Below are positions 28,404 to 38,627 of a DNA stretch of 64,000 bases, in pieces. The stretch is from Seohaeicola zhoushanensis (lineage in GTDB: Bacteria > Pseudomonadota > Alphaproteobacteria > Rhodobacterales > Rhodobacteraceae). The first letter of the stretch is position 1, and every line of letters starts with the position of its first letter. Where the stretch lies: contig NZ_BNCJ01000010.1 of assembly GCF_014656415.1 (NCBI RefSeq), forward strand, positions 1-64,000. The letters run 5' to 3'. Below the pieces are notes generated by a model that was given only the letters and a program-made list of their open reading frames with translations, searched no databases and had not been told where the DNA came from. The position numbers and the translations under genes were made by a program.

Positions 28404-28430
28404 GTATGCCACTAACTCATATATGCTTGC
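28396..28430. promoter_or_regulatory. Palindromic LysR operator overlapping regulator start codon
   Basis: The arms GCAAGCATGTATG (28396-28408) and CATATATGCTTGC (28418-28430) are inverted repeats with 12 of 13 positions matching, separated by nine bases. The left arm contains the start codon of the LysR gene. The right arm lies about 70 bases before the dehydrogenase ATG. The layout fits autorepression plus activation of the divergent gene. Confidence 0.6.
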
Positions 28431-28499
28431 AAAAGTCTCGCTGTTTTTTCGCCGCCGCCGCGCATAGACTGCCCGCAACTCGAACAGGAGGAGCACGAG

Positions 28500-29732
28500 A
28501 TGAACGCCCCCAGCAACCCGAAACCCGCTCTCAAGGCCAAGGATGCGCCCGATCTGGGCAAATTCGACTGGTCCGACGCCCTGCGGCTCGACGATCAGCT
28601 GACCGAGGACGAACGCATGATCGCCGCTTCGGCGCGCGCCTACGCCCAGGAAAAACTCATGCCGCGCGTCGGCAAAGCCTTCGCCGAAGAGGGCGTCGAG
28701 CCCGAGATCTTCCGCGAGATGGGCGAGATGGGCCTGCTGGGCGTCACCGTGCCCGAGCAATATGGCGGCATCGGCGCCGGCTATGTCAGCTATGGACTCG
28801 TGGCGCGCGAAGTCGAACGCGTCGACTCCGGCTACCGCTCGATGATGTCGGTGCAGTCCAGCCTGGTGATGTATCCGATCTATGCCTATGGTTCGGAAGA
28901 GCAGCGGATGAAATATCTGCCCAAGCTCGCCAGCGGCGAATTCATCGGCTGCTTCGGTCTGACCGAACCCGACGCCGGTTCCGACCCGGCCGGCATGAAG
29001 ACCCGCGCGGTGAAAACCGCCGACGGCTACAAGATCACCGGCTCCAAGATGTGGATCTCGAACGCGCCCATCGCCGATGTCTTCGTGATCTGGGCCAAGT
29101 CCGAGGCGCATGGCGGCAAGATCCGCGGCTTCGTACTGGAAAAGGGCATGAAGGGCCTGAGCGCGCCGAAGATCCAGAACAAGATGTCGCTGCGGGCCTC
29201 GGTCACCGGCGAAGTCGTGATGGACGGCGTGGAAGTCGGCGAGGACGCGCTGCTGCCGCATGTCGAAGGCCTCAAGGGTCCGTTCGGCTGCCTCAACCGC
29301 GCACGCTATGGCATCAGCTGGGGCGCGATGGGAGCGGCCGAGGCCTGCTGGCACGCCGCGCGGCAATACGGCCTCGACCGCAAACAGTTCAACCGGCCGC
29401 TGGCGCAGACCCAGCTGTTCCAGAAGAAACTCGCCGACATGATGACCGAGATCTCGCTAGGCCTGCAGGCCAGCCTGCGTGTCGGTCGCCTGATGGACGA
29501 GGCGCAGGCCGCGCCCGAGATGATCTCGATCGTCAAGCGCAACAACTGCGGCAAGGCGCTCGACATCGCGCGGATGGCGCGCGACATGCACGGCGGCAAC
29601 GGCATCAGCCTCGAATTCCAGGTGATCCGCCACATGATGAACCTCGAGACGGTGAACACCTACGAAGGGACTCATGACGTCCACGCACTGATCCTGGGCC
29701 GCGCCCAGACCGGTCTGCAGGCGTTTTTCTAA
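28500..29732 (+). CDS. gcdH: Glutaryl-CoA dehydrogenase
   Basis: FAD enzyme that oxidises and decarboxylates glutaryl-CoA to crotonyl-CoA in lysine, tryptophan and aromatic-acid breakdown. The 410-residue acyl-CoA dehydrogenase has the FAD/substrate segment [18 protein letters not shown] near residue 158 and the catalytic Glu in [17 protein letters not shown] near 390. The N-terminal [17 protein letters not shown] and the terminal QAFF are characteristic of the GcdH branch. An AGGAGGAG-type ribosome site precedes the ATG. Divergent LysR regulator; hairpin terminator downstream. Confidence 0.9.
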   Translation: MNAPSNPKPALKAKDAPDLGKFDWSDALRLDDQLTEDERMIAASARAYAQEKLMPRVGKAFAEEGVEPEIFREMGEMGLLGVTVPEQYGGIGAGYVSYGLVAREVERVDSGYRSMMSVQSSLVMYPIYAYGSEEQRMKYLPKLASGEFIGCFGLTEPDAGSDPAGMKTRAVKTADGYKITGSKMWISNAPIADVFVIWAKSEAHGGKIRGFVLEKGMKGLSAPKIQNKMSLRASVTGEVVMDGVEVGEDALLPHVEGLKGPFGCLNRARYGISWGAMGAAEACWHAARQYGLDRKQFNRPLAQTQLFQKKLADMMTEISLGLQASLRVGRLMDEAQAAPEMISIVKRNNCGKALDIARMARDMHGGNGISLEFQVIRHMMNLETVNTYEGTHDVHALILGRAQTGLQAFF

Positions 29733-29742
29733 GCAAATCCGG

Positions 29743-29772
29743 GCGGTTCCTCCATATGGGGGAGCCGCTTTT
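29743..29772 (+). terminator. Rho-independent terminator after gcdH
   Basis: GCGGTTCCTCC pairs with GGGGGAGCCGC (G-T pairs allowed) around the loop ATAT and is followed by TTTT. It begins ten bases after the gcdH stop, separating it from the acyl-CoA ligase operon. Confidence 0.75.
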
Positions 29773-29821
29773 AGCGACATTCATTTATCTCATAATCAGT
29801 ATTATGTTAAACTCCGATATG

Positions 29822-29836
29822 CGGAATAATATTCCG
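29822..29836. promoter_or_regulatory. Palindrome CGGAAT-N3-ATTCCG upstream of acyl-CoA ligase operon
   Basis: A perfect six-base inverted repeat with a three-base centre in an AT-rich stretch, about 105 bases before the leader ORF and 140 before the ligase ATG. Position and symmetry fit an operator. No regulator gene is adjacent. Confidence 0.4.
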
Positions 29837-29926
29837 ACAAGCATTGGCAGCCCCTGAAATCCATTCTAACATTTTCCCGACGAGAGAGTCGCGGCACTGT
29901 ACCGCACATCCGAGGGAGGAAAACGG

Positions 29927-29977
29927 ATGTCTTCAGGGTTTGACCCGCACTGCGGGTTGGGTTTGGGTATTGCCTGA
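29927..29977 (+). CDS. Possible leader peptide coupled to acyl-CoA ligase
   Basis: A 16-codon frame (MSSGFDPHCGLGLGIA) opens with ATG eight bases after a strong GAGGGAGG ribosome site. Its TGA overlaps the ATG of the ligase gene (TGATG). The ligase itself has no good ribosome site, and its frame is closed upstream by a stop at 29941. A hairpin ACCCGC-ACT-GCGGGT lies inside the leader (29943-29957). Ribosomes may therefore reach the ligase only after translating this leader. This is seen in sequence only and expression is unproven. Confidence 0.4.
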   Translation: MSSGFDPHCGLGLGIA

Positions 29978-31676
29978 TGACGGCAATGACCCTGGACGAA
30001 GCGGTCGCGCGTATCACGACGACGAACCCGATCTTCGCGGTCACCACTGCCGACATCCGCGGACAAAGCTACAAGGTCTTCGCCAACATCCCCGCGACCA
30101 CGCGCGAGCTGCTGCAGCAGTCTGCCGCGGCCCAGAACGCACATGGTGGCGACTACCTGGTATTCCACGGCGAGCGCTGGAACTACGAGGAATTCTGCCG
30201 CGATATCCGCCAGATGGCCAACGCGCTGAGCCGCATGGGCATGGTCAAGGGCCAGCCCGTGGCCATCGCGATGCGCAACTGTCCCGAGCTGCTCATCCTT
30301 TTCATGGCGATCACCGCCGCCGGTGGCGTCGCGGTCTTCCTGAACAGCTGGTGGACCACCGAGGAACTCGACTACGCGCTGCGCGACAGCGCCGCGAAAC
30401 TGGTCTTTGCCGACGGCGAACGCGTGAGACGCATCGCGCCGCTGACCGAGGCGCTTGACCTGACGCTGATCGGCACGCGCGACGGCGAAGACCTTGCGGT
30501 GCGCCGTTTCTCGCAGGTCAAGGCATTGGGATATCACCTTAACTGGCCATCGCAAGATGTTGAAACTGATGATGATATGGCCATCATGTATTCCTCGGGC
30601 ACCACGGGTCATCCCAAGGGCGTGGTGCTCACCCATCGTGGCGCGATGAACGCGGTATTCACTTGGCTGATGCAAGGCGAGATCGCGATTCTGACCACAC
30701 CGCCGCCTGTGGACGCACCCCCTGCCCCCAGGCCCTCCTATCTCATCGTCACGCCGCTCTTCCACGTTACCGCCTCGCACCCGATGTTCCTGCTGAGCAT
30801 TCCCGCCGGCGGCAAGCTGACGGTCATGGACAAGTGGAACGCCGACCTGGCGGTCGAACTGATCGACCGCGAGCAGGTCACGCGCTTTGTCGGCGTTCCG
30901 ACGCAATCCGCCGACCTGCTGAGCGCCGCCGAACGCGCCGGATCCAGCTTGAAGTCGCTGAGCTTCCTCGGCGCCGGCGGCGCCAAACGCCCGGCGGCGC
31001 AGGTCGAGGGCCTCGCCCGCGCCTTCCCGCAGGCGCAGGTCGCCACCGGCTGGGGCATGACCGAGACCAACGCCAACGGCATCGGCTTCGCCGGCCCCGA
31101 TTACATTGCCCATCCCGGCGCCTGCGGTCGGCTTTATCCGCCGATTCAGGAGCTCCGTTTCCTCGGTGACGACGGCCAGGATGTCGCCACCGGAGAAGTT
31201 GGTGAAATTACAGTAAGAAGCCCCTGCAACATGCGCTGCTACCTCAATAAACCTGAGGCGACGGCCGAAGCGATGCAGGACGGTTGGCTGCGCACCGGCG
31301 ACATGGGCCGGATCGACGCCGACGGGATCGTCACCATCGTCGACCGCAAGAAGAACATCATCATTCGCGGCGGCGAGAATATCGCCTGCCTCGACGTCGA
31401 AGGCGCGCTGCACCGCCATGTCGCGGTGGCCGAGGCCTGCGCCTTTGCCATCCCCGACGACCGCTTGGGCGAGGTGGTCGGCGCCGCCGTCATGCTCGCG
31501 CCCGGCGCCGCGACCACCGAGGCCGAGCTGCGCGCCTTTCTCGAAGCCCATATCGCCCGTTTCAAGGTGCCCGAGCGGATCTGGCTGCAAACCGCGCCCC
31601 TGCCCCGTGGCACCACCGACAAACTCGACCGGCGCGGCATCCGCGCCACCTGCCTGGACTTGATGAAGGAGAAGAC

Positions 31677-31680
<4 letters not shown>
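29977..31680 (+). CDS. Acyl-CoA synthetase (class I adenylate-forming)
   Basis: Activates a carboxylic acid to its CoA thioester via an acyl-adenylate; cytoplasmic. The 567-residue protein has the P-loop-like YSSGTTGHPKGVVLTH near residue 200, GWGMTETNANG near 352, DGWLRTGDMGR near 435, and the late lysine in RGTTDKLDRRG near 552. The last motif has Asp where Gly normally precedes the Lys. It leads an operon with beta-oxidation genes and overlaps the next gene by four bases. Long-chain, branched or cyclic acids are possible substrates; sequence does not decide. Confidence 0.86.
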
Positions 31681-32975
<1,295 letters not shown>

Positions 32976-32978
32976 GGC

Positions 32979-33758
32979 ATGGCTTACGAATTCATCAAGA
33001 CAGAGACCCGCGGCCATATCCTGGTGGTCACCATGAACCGGCCCGAGGTCTACAACGCCGTGCACCTGCCGATGCACGAGGAGATGGCCGCCTGCTGGGA
33101 TGCCTTCGCCGCGGACGAGACCCTCTGGGTCGCGGTGCTGACCGGCGCGGGCGACAAGGCCTTCACCGCCGGCAACGACCTCAAGGCCACCGCCACCGGC
33201 GGCATCAAGAAGGGCCTGCCGCCCAGCGGTTTCGCGGGCCTCTCGTCGCGCTTCGATCTCGAAAAGCCGATCATCGCCGCCGTCAACGGCTTTGCCATGG
33301 GCGGCGGTTTCGAGACGGCGCTCAGCTGCGACATCATCCTGGCATCGGATCAGGCGAAATTCGCCCTGCCCGAGGTCAAGGTCGGCTTCTTCGCCTCTGC
33401 CTCGGGCGTGCAGCGGCTCAGCCGCTACATCGGCCGCCTCGCCGCGCAGGAGATGATGATCACCGGCCGCACCATCCTCGCCGACGAGGCGCTGCGCCTC
33501 GGCTGTGTGAACGAGGTGGTGCCCCATGCCGAGCTGATGACCCGCGCCATGGCCCTGGCCGAGCAGATCTGCACCGTCTCGCCCTCCTCGGTGAAGGCGA
33601 CCAAGCGGATCCTGAACAGCATGGCGGTGGCCGACGGCCTGCCCGAGAGCCTCCAGTACAGCCGCGAGGTGCAGGCCGACCTGGCCCAGACAGAAGACTT
33701 CAAGGAAGGCGTCCAGGCCTTTGTTGAGAAACGCAAACCCGAATGGAAGAACCGTTGA
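32979..33758 (+). CDS. Enoyl-CoA hydratase/isomerase family protein
   Basis: A 259-residue crotonase-fold protein. The CoA-binding loop FTAGNDLKATA lies near residue 63. The oxyanion hole GFAMGGGFETALSCD lies near 104, and the LPEVKVGFFAS segment near 130. Hydration of an enoyl-CoA between the dehydrogenases of this operon is the likely role, although isomerase or ring-hydrolase activity is possible in this fold. It begins three bases after the hydroxyacyl-CoA dehydrogenase stop. Confidence 0.87.
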   Translation: MAYEFIKTETRGHILVVTMNRPEVYNAVHLPMHEEMAACWDAFAADETLWVAVLTGAGDKAFTAGNDLKATATGGIKKGLPPSGFAGLSSRFDLEKPIIAAVNGFAMGGGFETALSCDIILASDQAKFALPEVKVGFFASASGVQRLSRYIGRLAAQEMMITGRTILADEALRLGCVNEVVPHAELMTRAMALAEQICTVSPSSVKATKRILNSMAVADGLPESLQYSREVQADLAQTEDFKEGVQAFVEKRKPEWKNR

Positions 33759-33773
33759 AAGGAAGACGCTGAG

Positions 33774-35084
33774 ATGTCGATGGCGAAACACCCCCCCGAA
33801 CTGAACGATCTCAGGATGTCCGAAAAGGCCCGGCCCCTGCTGGATGCCGTGGTCAAGCACATCACCGAGAATGTCGATCCGATCACCGAGGAATATTACC
33901 GCCTGGGCGAAGGCCGGGCTGACCGCTGGTCGCACGCGCCGGGCCAGCTCGAACTGCTGCAGACCGCCAAGGACAAGGCCCGCGCCAATGGCCTGTGGAA
34001 CTTCTTCCTGCCCAACGCCGAAACCGGCGAGGGGTTGTCGAACCTCGACTACGCCTATATCGCAGCCGAGCTGGGCAAGAACCCGCTGGCCTCCGAGACG
34101 CTGAACTGCTCGGCGCCCGACACCGGCAACATGGAAGTGCTCGAACGTGTCGGCACCCCCGAGCAGAAAGAGAAGTGGCTCAAGCCCCTGCTGAACGGCG
34201 AGATCCGCTCCGCCTACGCCATGACCGAGCCGAACGTCGCCTCGTCGGATGCCAAGAACATCTCGACCTCGGCGGTGCTCGAAGGCGACGAATGGGTGAT
34301 CAATGGCGAGAAGTTCTACATCTCCGGCGCCGGAGATCCGCGCTGCAAGATCATGATCACAATGGTGAAAACCTCACCCGAGGCAGAAACCTTCAAGCAG
34401 CAGAGCCAGATCCTCGTGCCGATCGATGCCGAGGGTGTGAAGATCCTCGGCCCGATGCGCGTCTTCGGCCATGACGACGCGCCGCACGGCCACATGCACA
34501 TCAAGTTCGACAACGTGCGCGTGCCCAAGGAGAACATCCTGCTGGGCGAAGGCCGTGGCTTCGAGATCAGCCAGTTGCGCCTCGGGCCGGGCCGCATCCA
34601 CCACTGCATGAGGTCCATCGGGGCCGCCGACAAGGCTCTCGACATGCTGATCGACCGCGCCATCAGCCGCAAGGCCTTCGGCAAGCGCATCGTCGACCTC
34701 GGCAAGAACATGGAGACGATCAGCCGCGCGCGCATCGACATCGAGGCGATGCGGATGATGGTCCTCAAGGCCGCCCGCGCGATGGATGTGCTGGGCAACA
34801 AGGAGGCCCGCATCTGGGTCTCGGCGATCAAGGCGATGGTGCCCGAGCGGGCCGCGCAGATCATCGACCAGGCGATGCAGGTGCATGGCGCTGCCGGCCT
34901 GTCGCAATGGTTCCCGCTGGCCGAGATGTATGTCGGCCAGCGAACCCTGCGCTTCGCCGACGGTCCCGACGAGGTGCACCACAACGTGGTCGCCCGCGCC
35001 GAGGTCAAGTCCTACGAGGACTCCAACGACCGCAAGTCGCGGGTCCGCACATCGACCGGCGGCCGCATGTTCGAGGGGCCGTGA
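33774..35084 (+). CDS. Acyl-CoA dehydrogenase, ACAD10/11-like (LvaC-type)
   Basis: A 436-residue FAD enzyme whose C-terminal half matches the ACAD10/11 branch. IHHCMRSIGAADKALDML is near residue 280, VHGAAGLSQWFPLAEMY is near 370, and TLRFADGPDEVHHNV is near 390, where ordinary family members have YEGTSE. The usual YAMTEPNVASSDAKN flavin segment is present near 145. In animals this domain is fused to an APH-type kinase. Together they remove a 4-hydroxyl from acyl-CoA via a 4-phospho intermediate, as do LvaA and LvaC in Pseudomonas levulinate catabolism. A separate APH-type kinase gene lies at 50348-51373. The stop overlaps the following SDR start by one base. Confidence 0.85.
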   Translation: MSMAKHPPELNDLRMSEKARPLLDAVVKHITENVDPITEEYYRLGEGRADRWSHAPGQLELLQTAKDKARANGLWNFFLPNAETGEGLSNLDYAYIAAELGKNPLASETLNCSAPDTGNMEVLERVGTPEQKEKWLKPLLNGEIRSAYAMTEPNVASSDAKNISTSAVLEGDEWVINGEKFYISGAGDPRCKIMITMVKTSPEAETFKQQSQILVPIDAEGVKILGPMRVFGHDDAPHGHMHIKFDNVRVPKENILLGEGRGFEISQLRLGPGRIHHCMRSIGAADKALDMLIDRAISRKAFGKRIVDLGKNMETISRARIDIEAMRMMVLKAARAMDVLGNKEARIWVSAIKAMVPERAAQIIDQAMQVHGAAGLSQWFPLAEMYVGQRTLRFADGPDEVHHNVVARAEVKSYEDSNDRKSRVRTSTGGRMFEGP

Positions 35085-35857
35085 TGAGCAAGCTGTTCGA
35101 CCTGACGGGACGCGTCGCGCTGTTGACCGGCGCGTCCAAGGGCATGGGCCTGGCAATGGCGACAGCCCTCGCCAGCCACGGCGCCAAGGTGGTGATCTCC
35201 GCCCGCAAGCAGGACCAGCTCGACCTGGCGGCGGCGGCGATCAACGACGAGGTCGGGGCCGAACTGGCCACCGGCATCGCCTGCAATGTCGGCTACAAGG
35301 ACCAGCTCGAGGCGCTTGTCGCCAAGACCCGCGCCGACATTGGCCCCATCGACATCGTGGTCGGCAATGCCGGGGTTAACCCCTATTACGGCAAGACCTC
35401 GCAGATCCCCGATGACGCCTACGAGAAGACCATGAAGGCCAACGTCCAGGCCAACCTCTGGCTCGCGCAGTTTGCCGTGCCGGACATGGTCGCCAAGGGC
35501 AACGGCTCGATGTTGTTCACCTCCTCCATAGGCGCGTTCAAGCCATCCGAGATGCTCGGCACATACGGCATGTCGAAGCTGGCGCTGATCGGGCTGGTGC
35601 GCAACCTCGCGGCCGAGTTCGGCCCGTCGGGCGTGCGCTTCAACGCGATTTGCCCGGGGCTCATCAAGACCGACTTCGCGCGGGAACTCTGGGACAACCC
35701 CGAGGTCGAGACCCGCATCAAGAAGGACATCCCGATGCGCCGCCTGGGCGAGCCGGACGACTTCGCCGGCATCGCGGTCTACCTGGCCTCGGACGCCAGC
35801 CGTTACATGACCGGCCAGGCGCTGACCGTCTGCGGCGGCTCGAACATGTGGACCTGA
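35084..35857 (+). CDS. SDR family oxidoreductase
   Basis: A 257-residue classical short-chain dehydrogenase. The cofactor loop TGASKGMGLAMA lies near residue 15 and NAG near 91. The catalytic Ser in LFTSSIGAF and Tyr-xxx-Lys in TYGMSKLA lie near 158-162. The ATG overlaps the ACAD stop by one base (TGATG). It probably oxidises a hydroxy-acyl intermediate of the same pathway. Exact substrate and NAD versus NADP preference are not readable with confidence. Confidence 0.87.
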   Translation: MSKLFDLTGRVALLTGASKGMGLAMATALASHGAKVVISARKQDQLDLAAAAINDEVGAELATGIACNVGYKDQLEALVAKTRADIGPIDIVVGNAGVNPYYGKTSQIPDDAYEKTMKANVQANLWLAQFAVPDMVAKGNGSMLFTSSIGAFKPSEMLGTYGMSKLALIGLVRNLAAEFGPSGVRFNAICPGLIKTDFARELWDNPEVETRIKKDIPMRRLGEPDDFAGIAVYLASDASRYMTGQALTVCGGSNMWT

Positions 35858-35867
35858 GGAGAGCGGC

Positions 35868-36635
35868 ATGGAACTCAAGGACAAGATCATCGTCGTGACC
35901 GGTGCCGCCAGCGGCATCGGCAAGGCGATGGCGGTACGCTTCGCCGCCGAGGGCGCCCGCAAGGTGGTCTGCGCCGACATGAACCTCGCCGGGGCCGAGG
36001 CGACGGCGCGTTCCATCGGTGGCGTCGCCGCCGAGGTCAACGTGGCGCGCGAGAGCGAGATCACCGGCCTGATCGACTGGGTCGAATCCGAACTCGGCCC
36101 GATCGACCTCTTCTGCTCCAACGCCGGCATCCTGACGCTCGGCGGGATGGAGGTCGAGAACGGCGACTGGCAGCGAATCTGGGAGGTCAACGTGATGTCC
36201 CACGTCTGGGCCGCCCGCCACCTGATCCCGCGCATGATCGCCCGGGGCGGCGGCTATCTGCTGAACACCGCCTCGGCGGCGGGCCTGCTGAACCAGGTCG
36301 GCTCGGCGCCCTATGGCGTGACCAAGCACGCCGCCGTCGGGCTGGCCGAATGGCTGGCGATGACCCACGGCGACGACGGCATCAAGGTCTCGGTGCTCTG
36401 CCCGCAGGCGGTGCGTTCCGAGATGACGCGCGGCCACGAGGACGGGGTTGCCTCGATCAACGGGATGCTCGAACCCGAGTCCGTGGCCGAGGCCTGCGTG
36501 CAGACCATCCGCGCCGAGACCTTTCTCGTACTGCCCCACCCCGAGGTGCTCGGCTACATGAAGAACAAGGCCGAGAACTACGACAAGTGGATCGGCGGGA
36601 TGCGGAAGCTCAACCGCGTCTTCGGCAAGCAATGA
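35868..36635 (+). CDS. SDR family oxidoreductase
   Basis: A 255-residue classical short-chain dehydrogenase. The N-terminal VTGAASGIGKAMAV loop is followed by an acidic residue ending strand 2 (CADMN), suggesting NAD. SNAGI lies near 84, the catalytic Ser in LNTASAAG near 135, and the Tyr-xxx-Lys in PYGVTKHA near 148-152. It is the last gene of the plus-strand operon, ten bases after the preceding SDR, and ends just before a long inverted repeat. The two neighbouring SDRs differ in sequence and are unlikely to be redundant copies. Confidence 0.87.
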   Translation: MELKDKIIVVTGAASGIGKAMAVRFAAEGARKVVCADMNLAGAEATARSIGGVAAEVNVARESEITGLIDWVESELGPIDLFCSNAGILTLGGMEVENGDWQRIWEVNVMSHVWAARHLIPRMIARGGGYLLNTASAAGLLNQVGSAPYGVTKHAAVGLAEWLAMTHGDDGIKVSVLCPQAVRSEMTRGHEDGVASINGMLEPESVAEACVQTIRAETFLVLPHPEVLGYMKNKAENYDKWIGGMRKLNRVFGKQ

Positions 36636-36641
36636 CCGATT

Positions 36642-36699
36642 GGTGCGCAATGAATGCGCACCCTACTCCGGCCCGTAGGGTGCGCATTCATTGCGCACC
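36642..36699. repeat. 25-bp perfect inverted repeat with nested palindromes
   Basis: The arms at 36642-36666 and 36675-36699 are exact reverse complements, 25 bases each, around the spacer TCCGGCCC. Each arm also holds its own palindrome, GTGCGCA-N5-TGCGCAC. The element sits six bases after one stop codon and six before the convergent one. It may serve as a bidirectional terminator, but its structure resembles dispersed intergenic repeat elements. Confidence 0.85.
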
Positions 36700-36705
36700 C
36701 ACACC

Positions 36706-37752
36706 TCACACCCCGTAAACCCGCCGCACCGTACCGGCAAACAGCGCGTCCTTCTCGGCCTCGGAAAACCCCGCAGCCATCTTCTTGAAGGCGTTCCAGA
36801 TCACCGGATAGCTGACCGAGATACGGTCCACCGGGAAATTGCTCTCGAACATGCAGCGCTCGGGACCGAAGACGTCGAGCATGTGCGCATACCACTTGCC
36901 CTGCAGCGCCACGACCTCGTCCGAGGTTGCCGGCCGCGCCGCCTGGTGGAACCCCCAGCCATTGTCCGGCATAAGGAAGCCGCCCAGCTTGGCGTGAACG
37001 TTCGGACAGGCGGCAATCGCCTCCATGTCGCGCTGCCAGTCCGCAAAATACTCATCGCGCCTGCCGGTGAACCGTCCCACCCCAAGCGGGCCGCCGAAAT
37101 GGTCGAGGATCATGGTGACCTCGGGCAGCGCCCGCGCGAGATCCAGGTATTCGCCGTTCTGCGGGTGATAATGCCAGGTGTCGAAGGTCAGCCCGCGCTC
37201 GGCGAACCGCTGCAGCCCGCGCCGGAAGGCCGTGTCGGCATATTGCCCCTCGGCACCGCGCCCCGGGATCACCAGCTTCTCCGGCTCGCTGTCGCGCGCC
37301 CCGGCAAAGCGGACGCCCTGGACCAGCCCCTGCCCGGCCTCCAGATGCGCGTCGATGGCCTCGTCCAGCAGGCCCGGCTCCAGCCGCGGGTCGATGTTGC
37401 AGATGATCCCGGCGATCTTCGACTGGCCGGGACCGGCGCTGGCCGCCATCTCCGCCACCCGCCGCGACTCGCCCACCGATTGCAGGTGCGCGGGCGCGTC
37501 CATGTCCCAATACGACCGGCACTCCATGAACATTGTCGCCACGACATTGTGCCCCGACCCGGTGTCGCGCCACAGCGCCTCCATCTCGTAGACCGCCGGT
37601 GCCTCGGGCGTGCCATGCACCCAGAGATGGTGATGGGGGTCGATGATCTCGCGCGCGGGGTCGATGATCTCTTCCTGCACCTGCGCCAGCCAGTCGTCGC
37701 GCAGTTCCATCCCCGCGACCCATCCCTGGTATCGTCCCCCGCTTGCGTTCAT
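36706..37752 (-). CDS. Amidohydrolase 2 family protein (TIM-barrel metal-dependent hydrolase)
   Basis: A 348-residue member of the amidohydrolase 2 family, which includes pyrone-dicarboxylate lactonase and decarboxylases. The N-terminal metal motif EIIDPHHHLW lies near residue 37. LTFDTWHYHPQ near 200 and ILDHFGGPLG near 225 belong to the same barrel. The SD GGAGGAG precedes the ATG, which overlaps the TesB stop by four bases. It is the last gene of a minus-strand operon with thioesterase and acetoacetyl-CoA synthetase genes. A lactone or cyclic acid could be its substrate, by family analogy only. Confidence 0.8.
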   Translation of the reverse strand: MNASGGRYQGWVAGMELRDDWLAQVQEEIIDPAREIIDPHHHLWVHGTPEAPAVYEMEALWRDTGSGHNVVATMFMECRSYWDMDAPAHLQSVGESRRVAEMAASAGPGQSKIAGIICNIDPRLEPGLLDEAIDAHLEAGQGLVQGVRFAGARDSEPEKLVIPGRGAEGQYADTAFRRGLQRFAERGLTFDTWHYHPQNGEYLDLARALPEVTMILDHFGGPLGVGRFTGRRDEYFADWQRDMEAIAACPNVHAKLGGFLMPDNGWGFHQAARPATSDEVVALQGKWYAHMLDVFGPERCMFESNFPVDRISVSYPVIWNAFKKMAAGFSEAEKDALFAGTVRRVYGV

Positions 37753-38627
37753 CCCCGCTCCTCCTTCGGTTTGTATCGCCGCACCAGCCCCTCCTGCGCC
37801 ACCGAGGCGACAAGCCGCCCGTCCTCGGTATAGATCGCGCCCCGGTTGAAGCCGCGCCCGCCACCGGTGAAGGGGCTGTCGAGCGAGTAGAGATGCCAGT
37901 CCTCGAAGCGGATCGGCGCATGGAACCACATGGCGTGATCGAGGCTCGCGGTGACCACCCCCCCGACCATCCAGCTCAGCCCATGCGGGCGCAGCGACGA
38001 GCCGAGCAACATCATGTCGCTGGCATAGGCCAGCAGGCAATGCTGCATCATCTCTGACTGGCCCCGCGCCGCCTCCATCCGGAACCAGAGGTTGTTGCGG
38101 TCATCCAGCGGTTTGGGGGTGAAATACTCCTGCGGGTCGATCTCGCGGATCTCGATGGGACGCGGACGCAGGAAGTCGGGCCGCAGGCTGGCCTTGATCT
38201 TGTCGGCATGTGGCGCGCGCAGGTCTGCCTGGCTGGGCAGCCCCTCGGGGCCGACCACCTTCGGCATGGGATGCTGGTGGCTCCAGCTCTCCTCGGCGTC
38301 GTGGAACGAGGCCGAAAGGTTCAGGATCTGCTTGCCATGCTGGATCGCGACCACCCGCCGGGTGGCAAAGCTGCCGCCATCGCGGGCCCGGTCGACCGCG
38401 TAGATCACCGGGATCTTCGGGTCGCCCGGCCGGATGAAATAGGCGTGCAGCGAATGGCAGGCCCGGTCCGGCACGGTGCGATAAGCCGCCATCAGCGCCT
38501 GCGCGATGACCTGCCCGCCGAAAATTCGCGTCGGCGTCTCGCCGCCCGCGCCCGTGCCCCGGAACAGATCGACCTCAAGCTGTTCGATATCCAGAATGCC
38601 CAGAAGTTCCTCTGCAACATCAACCAT
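37749..38627 (-). CDS. tesB: Acyl-CoA thioesterase II
   Basis: Hydrolyses acyl-CoAs to free acid and CoA. The 292-residue double-hotdog protein shows RIFGGQVIAQALMAA near residue 34, the first hotdog's SLHAYFIRPGD near 60, and the active-site Asp in ASLDHAMWFH near 228. The length matches TesB (about 286). It overlaps the acetoacetyl-CoA synthetase gene by eight bases and the amidohydrolase gene by four. It may rescue CoA from dead-end intermediates of the pathway. Confidence 0.92.
   Translation of the reverse strand: MVDVAEELLGILDIEQLEVDLFRGTGAGGETPTRIFGGQVIAQALMAAYRTVPDRACHSLHAYFIRPGDPKIPVIYAVDRARDGGSFATRRVVAIQHGKQILNLSASFHDAEESWSHQHPMPKVVGPEGLPSQADLRAPHADKIKASLRPDFLRPRPIEIREIDPQEYFTPKPLDDRNNLWFRMEAARGQSEMMQHCLLAYASDMMLLGSSLRPHGLSWMVGGVVTASLDHAMWFHAPIRFEDWHLYSLDSPFTGGGRGFNRGAIYTEDGRLVASVAQEGLVRRYKPKEERG

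Noticed and set aside
28404-29366. N-terminal extension of the LysR protein
   Set aside because: It is antisense to gcdH; the helix-turn-helix begins right after the ATG at 28403.
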